Assembly: GCF_004364285.1 (NCBI RefSeq)
Contig: NZ_SOBE01000002.1
Span: forward strand, 620,001-684,000
Direction of reading: 5' to 3'
DNA length: 64,000 nt
Source: Frigoribacterium sp. PhB116
Lineage (GTDB): Bacteria; Actinomycetota; Actinomycetes; Actinomycetales; Microbacteriaceae
Below are positions 57,101 to 64,000 of this stretch, piece after piece. The notes beneath the pieces are model-generated. The model saw nothing but the letters and a program-made list of their open reading frames with translations, had not been told where the DNA came from and searched no databases. Position 1 is the stretch's first letter, and each line of letters starts with the position of its first letter. Position numbers and translations under genes: made by a program.

Positions 57101-58877
57101 CGGGAGCTTTGCGCATGACGCGGCCGACGGATTGGACGACGTCGACGGGGCTGTCGCGGGAGTTCAGGAAGATCACTGCGTCCAAGCTGGGCACGTCGAC
57201 ACCTTCGGAGAGGCACCGGGCGTTGGTGAGGATGCGGCACACGTTCTCACCCGCCGTGTCGGCTTTCAACCACTCGAGCTTCTGGTTGCGCTCGAGGATG
57301 TTCATCCCGCCGTCAACATGGTCTGCCTCGAGGCGGAACGTCTGCTCATCGCCGTCGGCGTCCCGGTCGATGCGGCGTCCGGCGATGCTGTCCGCGCGGA
57401 CCCCGTCGACCCCGTCGTAGCCGTTGAGGTATCCGCGGACGGTTTTCGAGTCGGCGATGGACCGCGAGAACGCGACCGCTCGGCGGAGCGGCTTGTGCGC
57501 GTTCGGGGCGGTCGTGTCGATGCCCTGAACGCCCCTTTTGGCGAGGCCGTTGTAGATACCGACGATGCGGGCAGCGTCAGGGATGTTTAGCTCCCCGTTG
57601 GCGGCGAAGGTCTCCTGGAACGCGGAACCGATGGAGTCCTCATCGATGGTTAGGACCAGGACCCGATAGTCGGTGAGGAGGTCCCGTTCCACGGCTTCGC
57701 CGAACCCGAGCCGGTGGAACACCGGCCCGAACACGGCCTCGTCGTCCATCGAGTACAGCACCGCCGCGTTCTCATCCGCCTGGCTGCGGGCCGACTCGGC
57801 GTAGATCTTCGGCGTCGCAGTCATGTAGAGCCGCGCCTGCGCCTGGATCGACTCGTCCGAGTGGACGCGGAGGAACGCGGACTCCTCAGCGCCTTGCCGG
57901 ATGAACCCAGCGGTCCGGTGCGCCTCGTCGCAGATCACCAGGTCGAAGGGCGCCAGCCCCTCGGCCTGCGCTCTCGCGATGACATCAATCGACTGGTACG
58001 TGGAGAAAAACACGGTCAACCCATCGGGCGCCGAGCTCTTTGCGACCTCAGTCAGCAGCTGCGTGGTATTCGTTGTTGCCGGGTAGGCGAGGTCAGCGAC
58101 AGTGAAGTCCTCCGAGACCCGGCCTACCTTGCTGTCAGAGCAGACGGCGAACGCCCGCATGTCCATGGCCCGTTCCGCAGACCACTCCTTCAACGTCTGC
58201 GACAGCAACGCGATCGAGGGGACTAGGAACAGCACTGACCCGCCGGCGCCGGCGATCTCCTCGGCGATGCGGAGACTGGTGAACGTCTTCCCCGTCCCGC
58301 ATGCCATGACCAGCTTTCCGCGGTCATGGTCAGCGAACCCGCGCTGGACTGCGTCAAGAGCTTCCTGCTGATGCGCGCGGAGCTGCTTTTTCAGCGGCGA
58401 TGCGACCTCGTCGGGCTTGTCGAACGAATACGTCGACCAGTCGATGTCGGATTGATCGAACTCGTCGACTGGGATCTGGTTCGAAGGCAGTCCCTGCCCG
58501 ACCATCGCGTCCTGCGCGTTCTTGCCCAGTGGGGCAGTCGCGACCACGATCCTGGATGTGAAGGGGTGCTTCCCGGACGCGGTGAAGAACGAGTCCAGAT
58601 CCCCTTTCTGAATGGTGGATGCGGGGGCGTAAAATTTGCACTGGATCGCACACCAACCGCCGCCATGTCGTTCGCGGGCGACGAGGTCGATTCCGGTGTC
58701 GGGCTTGCCGTCGCGGCCGGGCCAGTCCTGCCACAGCCACACTTCGTCGAACCGTGCCGTCCACGTGGGGTCCGTCGTCAAGAACACCCTCGTCAACCGC
58801 TCAAACAGGCGCCCCTTCGTCCGAGCGTCAGGCGCTATTTGCGCGTACTCGGCAAGCAGATCATGGATCGACGTCAT
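54102..58877 (-). CDS. Single-chain type ISP restriction-modification enzyme (LlaGI/LlaBIII-like)
   Basis: This 1591-residue protein has the full order of type ISP enzymes, which methylate one strand of an asymmetric site and, on unmodified DNA, translocate and cleave. Mrr-like nuclease: Glu26, Asp64 (TGIDLVA) and Gln79-Cys-Lys81. SF2 translocase: Walker A ACGTGKT (192-198), DEAH (317-320), MTATPKIY, and the motif V-VI region CLSEGVDVPSLDAVIF to QSVGRVMRK. N6-methylase: DPFTGTG (896-902) and NPPY (1004-1007). The last 500 residues should hold the target recognition domain. GAGGGG precedes the start. It is third in a four-gene operon headed by a GTPase. Confidence 0.9.
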   Translation of the reverse strand: MTSIHDLLAEYAQIAPDARTKGRLFERLTRVFLTTDPTWTARFDEVWLWQDWPGRDGKPDTGIDLVARERHGGGWCAIQCKFYAPASTIQKGDLDSFFTASGKHPFTSRIVVATAPLGKNAQDAMVGQGLPSNQIPVDEFDQSDIDWSTYSFDKPDEVASPLKKQLRAHQQEALDAVQRGFADHDRGKLVMACGTGKTFTSLRIAEEIAGAGGSVLFLVPSIALLSQTLKEWSAERAMDMRAFAVCSDSKVGRVSEDFTVADLAYPATTNTTQLLTEVAKSSAPDGLTVFFSTYQSIDVIARAQAEGLAPFDLVICDEAHRTAGFIRQGAEESAFLRVHSDESIQAQARLYMTATPKIYAESARSQADENAAVLYSMDDEAVFGPVFHRLGFGEAVERDLLTDYRVLVLTIDEDSIGSAFQETFAANGELNIPDAARIVGIYNGLAKRGVQGIDTTAPNAHKPLRRAVAFSRSIADSKTVRGYLNGYDGVDGVRADSIAGRRIDRDADGDEQTFRLEADHVDGGMNILERNQKLEWLKADTAGENVCRILTNARCLSEGVDVPSLDAVIFLNSRDSPVDVVQSVGRVMRKAPGKDYGYIVLPIAVPAGQSPEQALNDNTKFKVVWDVLRALRAHDERFEAKIEQIDLNGRTDTGPVIATNYTDSDLPEPAPGTATPETSQIPLDMSVLGTDWQNAIYARIVDKVGERDYWENWAKDVADIAGRQINRITNLVDGSNGSLRTEFTRFVKGLQDNLNPGVTEPQAIEMLSQHLITQPVFDALFAGHAFSDHNPVSQVMQRMVDALEEQNLTTESSELAAFYAGVRRTVAGVTDAAGRQTIIKRLYEKFFTGAFRGTSERLGIVYTPNEIVDFILRSTDRLSRNHFGAGLTDHGVHVLDPFTGTGTFIVRLLQSGLINPADLAHKYRHELHANEIVLLAYYVAAVNIEATYNGLQGGEYVPFPGVVLTDTFQTAEDDDTYDDQGVFGDNNERVKQQNALDIRIIVGNPPYSSGQDSANDNNQNIKYPYLDKRISTTYAARSTATLKNSLYDSYIRAIRWASDRIKDHGIVAYVTNGGFLDGNTAAGLRLTLQDEFTELYILNLRGNSRTAGDLAKREGGNVFNVRVGVSISILVKNPGRPSSGTIHYRDVGDYLTRDDKLGLLEQYGDSDGVPWQQITPNVHGDWINHRNDAFEKFTPIGDRNSPEAAIFRVFSGGLKTNRDSWVFSSSHASLVSNVSKLVEVYEREVERVASGEVKAPSGLHSNPTEISWSSGLIPRAMRQESIKFNSSSVRKAMYRPFELQNVYFDDALNDRRGQLPRVFPAGEQNWGFYYVGAGSAVPFSVLALDALPDLHLTGAGSGGQFFPRYVYDVEPQGGTFAMFDGPQRRDNVTETALGRHQELYGADVTADDVFFAVYGLLHSEDYRREFDADLKKMLPRIPELTDPADFRSFAAAGRALSELHLGYEAAPLYPLTFSGPVPADLRVTKMKYGGKPGNLDRTQITVTPGLTITGIPAEAHDYKLGSRSALDWILERYQVKTDKASGIVNDPNEWGAEHGNPSYIVELIQRIVTVSVETVRIVQNLPPLRYQEAAA

Positions 58878-58969
58878 TGTTCGTACCCCTCATAACATCC
58901 AACACGCTCAGAACCACCGGGTCGGTACGAGCACCCCTGATGGTATCCGCCCGACCGAGCCACCCTGGT

Positions 58970-59320
58970 TTACCGCAGCACGTCTGCGGTCGGCGGCGAC
59001 GTCCGCTCCCAGACCGCCGCGTACGGTTCCCGGGCCTCACTCCACAGCGCCCGACGTGCAGCATCTGCGTCCTGGAAGATGGCGTAATCCGGAGCGAGGA
59101 CGACGAACTCGTGCGGGATGACCCGCCCAGCACGGTCCGTACGTCCATCGGGATCAGGAAAGCGCACCGCAAGCGTTTTATCGCGTCTCGTAAAGGTCTC
59201 TGGCATGCCTTCTGTCCCGGCGAACGCGTCCTCGTACACCGCGAGCGGGTTGGCCAGGCCTGCCGTGTGGAGGAAGCGAAAACCCCACGTTTTCCCGCGG
59301 GTGGCCCAGAGGTAGTTCAC
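58970..59320 (-). CDS. Unknown 116-residue protein between the GTPase and the type ISP enzyme
   Basis: The start GTG overlaps the GTPase stop (GTGA), so the two are translationally coupled and probably act together. The product has an aromatic, basic beginning (NYLWATRGKTWGFRFLHT), a charged middle (FTRRDKTLAVRFPDPDGR) and PHEFVVLAPDYAIFQDADAA. No family is recognised and no catalytic motif is evident. It could be an adaptor or GTPase-associated partner. The restriction enzyme gene follows after 92 bp. Confidence 0.65.
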   Translation of the reverse strand: MNYLWATRGKTWGFRFLHTAGLANPLAVYEDAFAGTEGMPETFTRRDKTLAVRFPDPDGRTDRAGRVIPHEFVVLAPDYAIFQDADAARRALWSEAREPYAAVWERTSPPTADVLR

Positions 59321-60462
59321 TTCGGGCTCTCGATCAACATCTTGTCGTCGACAGCTTGATCGAGCTCGAGGCGGAAACCGAGGAGTACTGCGGTCAGGAA
59401 GTCGTGCCGGGCTTTCGCAGCGTTGTAGGCGTCCTCCAGCTTGTCGCGGCTGTGATCGAGCAGAGGGTCCAGGACGAACGGCAACGCCACTGTGATGAGC
59501 TTCAGCGGGCCCGGCAGCTTCACTTTGGTCGCGATGAACGCTAGGACCGGACCTGACCGGTCCAGTAGCTCCTTCGCAACCTTGCTGCTACGTCGCATCG
59601 CCCCTGCCCACCGCACGTATCGGGAGAACGGCAGCATTGCAGCGATCGGCAGCATCAACCTAACGCCGATCTGCCGGTCAACGTCGATCTTCCCCGGCTC
59701 GAATTGCGCCGAGGACAGCAGGACGAAGTCCTCGCCCAGCGAGAAGGCTTCCGGCTCCTCGACGAACGCCGAGAGCTCTTCGTGTAGCAGCGTCATTTCG
59801 TGGCCGGCCTTCTCCACTACAAGGTCGCGAAACCCCGTCACGTCCATCTCGGGCAACAAGTCTGCCTTCGTCAGCCCGAACAGCCAGACCCGGGGGAAGC
59901 GCGCTAGCTGATTCCCATCGGGCAGTAGCTGGCCGCGCACCTTCGAGACATGGGCCATGTACTTCGTCAGCAGCGCTTTCAAGTACCGCTCCTCCTCGCC
60001 AGCGTTGTCGACAAGCCGCTGCGCATCGACAAGCAACACGGCCACGTCTGAGCCGACCAGCGCCTGGAACGTCTCGCCCCGACGAACGACTTCCTCCGCG
60101 GTCGAGGGATCTTCCTCGAACCATTCCCCGGGATAGTCGTGCCAGACCAGCCGCAACTCCTCGGCTGCCGGCTTCTTGCCCTTCCCACCTGTCATGGGGC
60201 GACGCGTGACCGAGAACACGTACCGGGTCGCGGCAAAGCGAGTCGACTCAGGAGCGATGCCGGAGTTCCTCATCCCAAGGTAGTTCTGATGCAGCCGATT
60301 CCTCTGCGCAGTGTCGTCCGCCGTGATCTTATACAAGCGGTCCTGCACGAACGCGGGCTCTTGCGCGGCGCCATAGAACGACGACAGCAGCACAGTCTTC
60401 CCGCTGCCCGACTCGCCGAACACGGCGATTTGCTGTTCCCGAGCAACTTTGAACTCTTTCAT
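59317..60462 (-). CDS. TRAFAC-like GTPase heading the type ISP operon
   Basis: This 381-residue protein has the G motifs of a GTPase: G1 GESGSGKT (16-23), G3 DYPG (109-112, in LVWHDYPGEWF) and G4 TKAD (198-201, in LFGLTKADLL). A hydrophobic stretch near the C-terminus (GPLKLITVALPFVLDPLL) could contact membrane or a partner. It is not a recognised housekeeping GTPase. It resembles single-protein GTPases found in predicted conflict systems (inference). GAGG precedes the ATG. It is the first gene of the operon with the 116-residue protein and type ISP enzyme. Confidence 0.75.
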   Translation of the reverse strand: MKEFKVAREQQIAVFGESGSGKTVLLSSFYGAAQEPAFVQDRLYKITADDTAQRNRLHQNYLGMRNSGIAPESTRFAATRYVFSVTRRPMTGGKGKKPAAEELRLVWHDYPGEWFEEDPSTAEEVVRRGETFQALVGSDVAVLLVDAQRLVDNAGEEERYLKALLTKYMAHVSKVRGQLLPDGNQLARFPRVWLFGLTKADLLPEMDVTGFRDLVVEKAGHEMTLLHEELSAFVEEPEAFSLGEDFVLLSSAQFEPGKIDVDRQIGVRLMLPIAAMLPFSRYVRWAGAMRRSSKVAKELLDRSGPVLAFIATKVKLPGPLKLITVALPFVLDPLLDHSRDKLEDAYNAAKARHDFLTAVLLGFRLELDQAVDDKMLIESPK

Positions 60463-60975
60463 ACCTCGAATCTAAACCGACGCCTCCCCTTGCTGCCAAG
60501 GACCACCCGCCTAGGTGCTCGCGACATCTGCATCTACTCCGAGGAAGACCTCGACTGGGTCGCGGCGGAACTTACGCCCGCACGGTGAAGCGCCACTTAT
60601 TCGCCCTGCTCGCCCTTTCGCTCGTCTAAACAGTTGCGTGCAGTTACATCTCGATGGTTCTCGATAGCAGTAACCGCTTGAAGGGCTGCCGGCCGTGCCG
60701 GGCTGGACCTGCGGCTTCGGCTTCCCTGCAAGTCCCGCAACGACGTGACTAGGGATCAGAAGCATTCGATGTCTGGCGGCAGGTTGCGTCGTCCGGAAGG
60801 GACTGAACCCCACGTTTACCCCGCGTTATGCGCGGGACACGGTGGGACATGGCGGGGTCACGCTGAGTGGCACCCACGCGAACTTTCATTCCCAGACCGG
60901 CTTGTTTCCAAGGGAAGGGCTAACGGATAAGGGCCGCGGCTTGAGGTAGCCCCAAGGAAAGGGGTTCAGGTTCGA
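60463..60975. other. Noncoding gap between the GTPase operon and the recombinase gene
   Basis: About 510 bases without a convincing gene. A hairpin CCCGCG-TTATG-CGCGGG occurs near 60820-60836 and CCCC-AAGGAAA-GGGG near 60950-60965, the latter just after the recombinase stop on the minus strand. A plus-strand fragment at about 60511-60588 encodes RLGARDICIYSEEDLDWVAAE before a stop and may be a gene remnant. The GTPase operon promoter should lie near 60463-60520. Confidence 0.4.
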
Positions 60976-61584
60976 CTACTTGATATCTAGCGAGGCGTCC
61001 TGCTTCTGGGGCAACTGTCGGAGCCGGCGATAAAGCGTTGCTCGCGACATCCCGAGATCTTTGGCGACTTGGGTCGCGGGCTCGCCAGCATCGAGTAGCC
61101 TCGCCGCGTTGACGATCTGTGAGGTGGTGAAGGCTTGCCGGCGGCCGCCGAGGTCCTTTCCTGCGGCGCGTCGTTTCGTGACTGAGTCTGTAATGCGTTC
61201 TCGTTTGATCTGCAATTCCATTTGGGCAAGCGCTGCCATCACGGTGAAGACCATCGAACCCATCGGGGTGGATGTATCGACGTCGCCCCCACCGAGGTTC
61301 AGCACGCGGAGCGACGCACCGCGAGCGTTCAGATCATCCGCGAGATTTAACATGTTCTGAGTTGAGCGTCCGAGACGGTCAAGGGTCGTTATTAGAAGCG
61401 TGTCTCCTTCATGGAGTGCGTGCAGGGCCTGATCCAGTGACGGTCGGCTTGCTCGCGCCCCTGAGGCACCACGATCGACATAGAGGTCATCGCGCCTAAC
61501 TCCAGCTGCCATGAGGTCAATTTCCTGCCGGTCCGTATCTTGTTGCCGCGTCGACACCCGCGCGTACCCAATTAGCTTGGCCAC
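60976..61584 (-). CDS. Small serine recombinase (resolvase/invertase family)
   Basis: The 202-residue enzyme has the resolvase core with nucleophile Ser11 in IGYARVSTRQQD, LLITTLDRLGRSTQNML carrying the conserved Arg residues, and the E-helix region MAALAQMELQIKRERI. A C-terminal helix-turn-helix follows (PATQVAKDLGMSRATLYRRL). The size is that of Tn3/Hin-type resolvase-invertases rather than large phage serine integrases. It sits next to an OLD gene, with a 207-bp divergent region that carries a dyad. It could resolve transposon cointegrates or mobilise the defence cassette; no transposase is visible. Confidence 0.92.
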   Translation of the reverse strand: MAKLIGYARVSTRQQDTDRQEIDLMAAGVRRDDLYVDRGASGARASRPSLDQALHALHEGDTLLITTLDRLGRSTQNMLNLADDLNARGASLRVLNLGGGDVDTSTPMGSMVFTVMAALAQMELQIKRERITDSVTKRRAAGKDLGGRRQAFTTSQIVNAARLLDAGEPATQVAKDLGMSRATLYRRLRQLPQKQDASLDIK

Positions 61585-61707
61585 ATCGATCCACCTGTCT
61601 CGTAAGCATGCTTTGTGACACTCATTATGGCAGGTACTTGAGGCACACGGTTACAAGACATGTCTCGGCTGAAAATCTGAGGGCCGATGGCGGCGATGGT
61701 AAGACGC

Positions 61708-61729
61708 CTCGTATCCCTAGGGACGCGAG
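61708..61729. promoter_or_regulatory. 22-bp dyad between recombinase and OLD genes
   Basis: A TCCCTAGGGA palindrome at the centre is flanked by CTCG and CGAG, separated by two mismatched bases on each side. It lies in the divergent intergenic region and could be an operator or a recombinase crossover or binding site. Confidence 0.4.
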
Positions 61730-61791
61730 ACTGGGGTCCAAGCCCGCACAAGGTGAGCTATGTTCATTCCCATCGTCAGTGGGGAGTCCAT

Positions 61792-63714
61792 GTGCATATT
61801 CGAACGGTCCGCATCCAAAACTTTCGCTGTCTTGAGGATGTTGAGGTCATATTCAGTGAGGTAACGAGCTTCATCGGTCCAAACGGGGCTGGAAAGTCAA
61901 CTGTGCTTCGGAGCCTGGATTGGTTCTTCAACGGGGACAAGGGTTCAGGACTCACGGTTGAAGATGTATTTGCCGGGGCGGGGCCGAGCGCGCCAATTTC
62001 GGTCAGCGTGACGTTCGATCGCCTGACTGATAGCGACCGACAAGCCCTCGGCGTCAAATATGCTCCGGCCGGCGCGGCGACGTTCACGGCAACACGGACC
62101 TGGGCTGCGGGCGAGGACAAAACATCGGGTGTTGGGGGTGTGTTTCCTCCCTTCGAGGCAATTCGCTTGGAGACCAGCAAGACCGAGCGGCGGAAGGCCT
62201 ATGCGGCCTTGGCGGAAAGTCAGCCAGATCTCGAACTCCCACCGTGCCGGACCGGAGACGAGGTGGACATCGCGATGTTGGAGTGGGAGACGAACCACCC
62301 CGCTCAGCTGACAGCCTCAGACCTGCCCTCAAATCATTTCTTCGGTTTCAACGGCAAGAACGTGCTTTCGGGCATCTTCGATTTCGTATTCGTTTCAGCA
62401 GATTTGCGCGCGGGGGAACAAAGTATCGAAGGCCGAAAGACCGTTCTTGGCCGAATCCTAGAACGGACTCTTCAGCGGCAAGCTTTGGATGATGCCTACG
62501 AGGCTCTTGCCGAGGAATTTGGGCAACGACAGGAATCGATCAACGCAGACCATCTCGACGAACAACTACTCGACCTTGGGAGCGCGCTCAGCGCAGAAGT
62601 CGGTGCATTCACTGCCGGAAAGACAGTGCGCTTGACGGGCCTCGCACCTGAACTTAAGCCCACTTCTCCCGCAATCCGCATGGCCATTGTCGATGCTCTC
62701 TCGGAAACGAGCATTGAGCGCCAGGGCCATGGATTTCAGCGAGCGCTGCTCATTGGGGCCCTCAAATTATTGGCCGAACGCCGAGAGGGTGACAATACTG
62801 GCAGCATCATCACCCTTGCTATTGAAGAGCCCGAACTTTTCCAGCACCCAACGCAGGCGAGAGTTTTTGCCAACGTGCTTCGTAGTCTGGCGTCCGACGA
62901 GCAGGCTGGAATACAGGTCGCTTACGCGACCCACAGCCCCTACTTCATAAACGCCTCATACTTCGACCAAGTGAGACGGGTCACTCGCCAGTCCACCTCA
63001 GGCGCCGTTGGTCGCGTCGTGATCAAGGGAGCCTCGCTCGCAGATGTGAAGGCGGACCTAGCAGGATACGTATCTACCGACGCGCTGATGGCCCGTTGGG
63101 ATCAAGTTTGTACTGCAAACCTTGCAGAAGCTTTCTTCAGCGATGCCGTCGTGCTGGTCGAGGGCAGCACAGACAGGGCAATTATTGACGGAGCGGCTAG
63201 GCGGATTGGCCCCGTGCCCCTAGAGCACCATGGTATTGCCGTCGCAGAGGCCAACTCGAAATCGAATCTATTCGTTCCTCATGCCATTTTGAAGCGCCTG
63301 GGCATCCCCTCGCTCGTGGTGTTCGACAATGATCTAAAGAGTGGCGCACGAGCTGGAGCGAAGAACTACGACCCGCCAAAGTCTCCCGAGGAGCGGGCCA
63401 AAATCGAAGCTAATGAAACCAAGCAGCAGGCGGCGACTAATGGGAAGCTCTTGAGCTACTTCGGCCTCGCGCACCAGGATTTTCCTACGGGGAAGATCGC
63501 GGATGACCTGTTCGCCGTCGACGACAACCTCGAAGATGTCCTGAATCGAGAGTGGCCCGATTGGGAAGCTGCCAGAGCGAAAATCGTCGCTGCTGGAAGA
63601 GGGGCTCCGAAGAAAAACGCCGCGACATATCACTTAGCCGCGGCGGAAAGCATCAGTATGCCCGGGCCGTCTGTCGAAGCCATCGTCCTTCTGGCGCGCC
63701 GATTAGTCAGCTGA
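61792..63714 (+). CDS. OLD-family ATP-dependent nuclease (AAA ATPase plus TOPRIM)
   Basis: OLD proteins join an ABC/SMC-like ATPase to a TOPRIM nuclease domain, and several block phages. The 640-residue product (from GTG 61792, with GGGGAG at good spacing; a longer frame from 61687 lacks one) starts IRTVRIQNFRCLEDVEV. It has Walker A GPNGAGKS (29-36), Walker B IEEPELFQHP, and YATHSPYFIN. The TOPRIM domain shows VVLVEGSTDRAII and VFDNDLKSG. No UvrD-like helicase gene follows, so it is a class 1 stand-alone OLD rather than Gabija. GC is lower than core genes. Confidence 0.88.
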   Translation: MHIRTVRIQNFRCLEDVEVIFSEVTSFIGPNGAGKSTVLRSLDWFFNGDKGSGLTVEDVFAGAGPSAPISVSVTFDRLTDSDRQALGVKYAPAGAATFTATRTWAAGEDKTSGVGGVFPPFEAIRLETSKTERRKAYAALAESQPDLELPPCRTGDEVDIAMLEWETNHPAQLTASDLPSNHFFGFNGKNVLSGIFDFVFVSADLRAGEQSIEGRKTVLGRILERTLQRQALDDAYEALAEEFGQRQESINADHLDEQLLDLGSALSAEVGAFTAGKTVRLTGLAPELKPTSPAIRMAIVDALSETSIERQGHGFQRALLIGALKLLAERREGDNTGSIITLAIEEPELFQHPTQARVFANVLRSLASDEQAGIQVAYATHSPYFINASYFDQVRRVTRQSTSGAVGRVVIKGASLADVKADLAGYVSTDALMARWDQVCTANLAEAFFSDAVVLVEGSTDRAIIDGAARRIGPVPLEHHGIAVAEANSKSNLFVPHAILKRLGIPSLVVFDNDLKSGARAGAKNYDPPKSPEERAKIEANETKQQAATNGKLLSYFGLAHQDFPTGKIADDLFAVDDNLEDVLNREWPDWEAARAKIVAAGRGAPKKNAATYHLAAAESISMPGPSVEAIVLLARRLVS

Positions 63715-63819
63715 GGCTGGGTTGTCTACACCAATCGAACACCGGTGATGCAGCCGGGCTCTTGCCGCGCAGGTGGTGTACGACCGTCGATCAGGGCCTT
63801 CCCCTAGTCGCTCGCGAAG

Positions 63820-64000
63820 TTATGCCGCTTTTGCGTATTCGACGGGCGTGAGCGCCAGGACGATGGCGGTGAGCTGACGCGGGCTCAGTGGAGGCGCTTC
63901 AGAGGCTAGGCGGTCCATTCGCTGCTCAAGCGACTCAATTGCAAGGCGAGGAAGCATGTTCATGGAGGGGCCATGCGCGGACGCGTTGCGGAGGCCAAAT
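63820..64000 (-). CDS. C-terminal part of an unknown protein, cut by the window edge
   Basis: A minus-strand frame open to the right end of the window stops at 63820-63822. The visible C-terminus is helical (MLPRLAIESLEQRMDRLASE, PRQLTAIVLALTPVEYAKAA). It is convergent with the OLD gene; the start and function lie outside the window. The gap 63715-63819 shows nothing recognisable. Confidence 0.45.
   Translation of the reverse strand, partial: FGLRNASAHGPSMNMLPRLAIESLEQRMDRLASEAPPLSPRQLTAIVLALTPVEYAKAA

Noticed and set aside
54102-58877. DISARM, BREX or classical type I restriction
   Set aside because: Nuclease, helicase, methylase and recognition parts are in one chain in the type ISP order; no separate HsdS, PglX/PglZ or DrmA/B genes are seen.
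60740-60970. tRNA or tmRNA fragment (GGTTCGACTAC near 60970) as an attachment site
   Set aside because: Only a short T-loop-like string is present, with no foldable acceptor or T-stem.
61792-63714. Gabija (GajA-GajB) system
   Set aside because: GajA is an OLD-like protein, but no UvrD-type helicase gene follows on the same strand; the next gene is convergent.

Overview
The window looks like one chromosomal segment of a high-GC Gram-positive actinobacterium, most likely Microbacteriaceae. It has GTG-rich starts, strongly G/C-ending codons, a mycothiol conjugate amidase (Mca), and actinobacterial families DUF501, DUF4307, DUF4245 and DUF6264. It also has the actinobacterial gene orders mfd-mazG-(hisS)-eno-septum initiator-DUF501 and xseA-xseB-DUF4245-carbonic anhydrase-fumC near phoH, glpX and fba. 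The family assignment is an inference from gene content only.

Positions 1-41471 are conserved core genome, tightly packed with short intergenic hairpin terminators. The order is: mfd, mazG, a TetR regulator, hisS, eno, a DivIC/FtsB-type septum protein, DUF501, a mycosin-like membrane subtilase, NDH-2, a tRNA with a UAA anticodon, a large Ig-like/multi-TM surface protein, lemA-htpX, an AlkX/YcaQ-type glycosylase, an AI-2E exporter, threonine dehydratase, greA, DUF4307, mca, DUF1275, hemolysin III, uppS, a class-V aminotransferase, phoH (PIN-PhoH fusion) with a possible overlapping upstream small ORF, a prepilin peptidase, fumC, beta-carbonic anhydrase, DUF4245, xseB, xseA, ispH, DUF6264, fba, glpX, rmuC, an epsilon-type exonuclease and ychF. 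The glycolysis/gluconeogenesis set (eno, fba, glpX), fumarase, NDH-2 and isoprenoid genes (ispH, uppS) show ordinary central metabolism.

From 41472 to the end the window is accessory. The 3' end of ychF is repeated imperfectly at 41767-41793 and 44410-44436, each copy ending in a stop codon in the YchF reading frame, as expected of an integration site used more than once. Between copies 2 and 3 is a lower-GC two-gene cassette: a reverse transcriptase of the Unknown-Group/defence type (minus strand), divergent from a winged-helix plus PD-(D/E)XK-nuclease-like protein (plus strand).

44437-53700 resembles an integrated plasmid-like element. It has a 1105-residue primase/SF3-type helicase replication protein, a sigma-70-like factor, small Cys- or basic-rich proteins, a lipoprotein, a small membrane protein, simple-sequence repeats, and an intact plus a frameshifted copy of one unknown gene family. 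No relaxase, integrase or phage structural gene is visible.

53725-60462 is a compact minus-strand operon of four genes with 4-nt overlaps at two junctions: a TRAFAC-like GTPase, a 116-residue unknown protein, a single-chain type ISP restriction-modification enzyme (Mrr nuclease, SF2 translocase, N6-adenine methylase, target recognition domain), and a 126-residue possibly chimeric protein. A small serine recombinase (60976-61584) and a divergent OLD-family ATPase/TOPRIM nuclease (61792-63714) follow. The right edge cuts a minus-strand unknown gene. The accessory part reads as a stacked anti-phage defence island beside a replication element, anchored at the 3' end of ychF.
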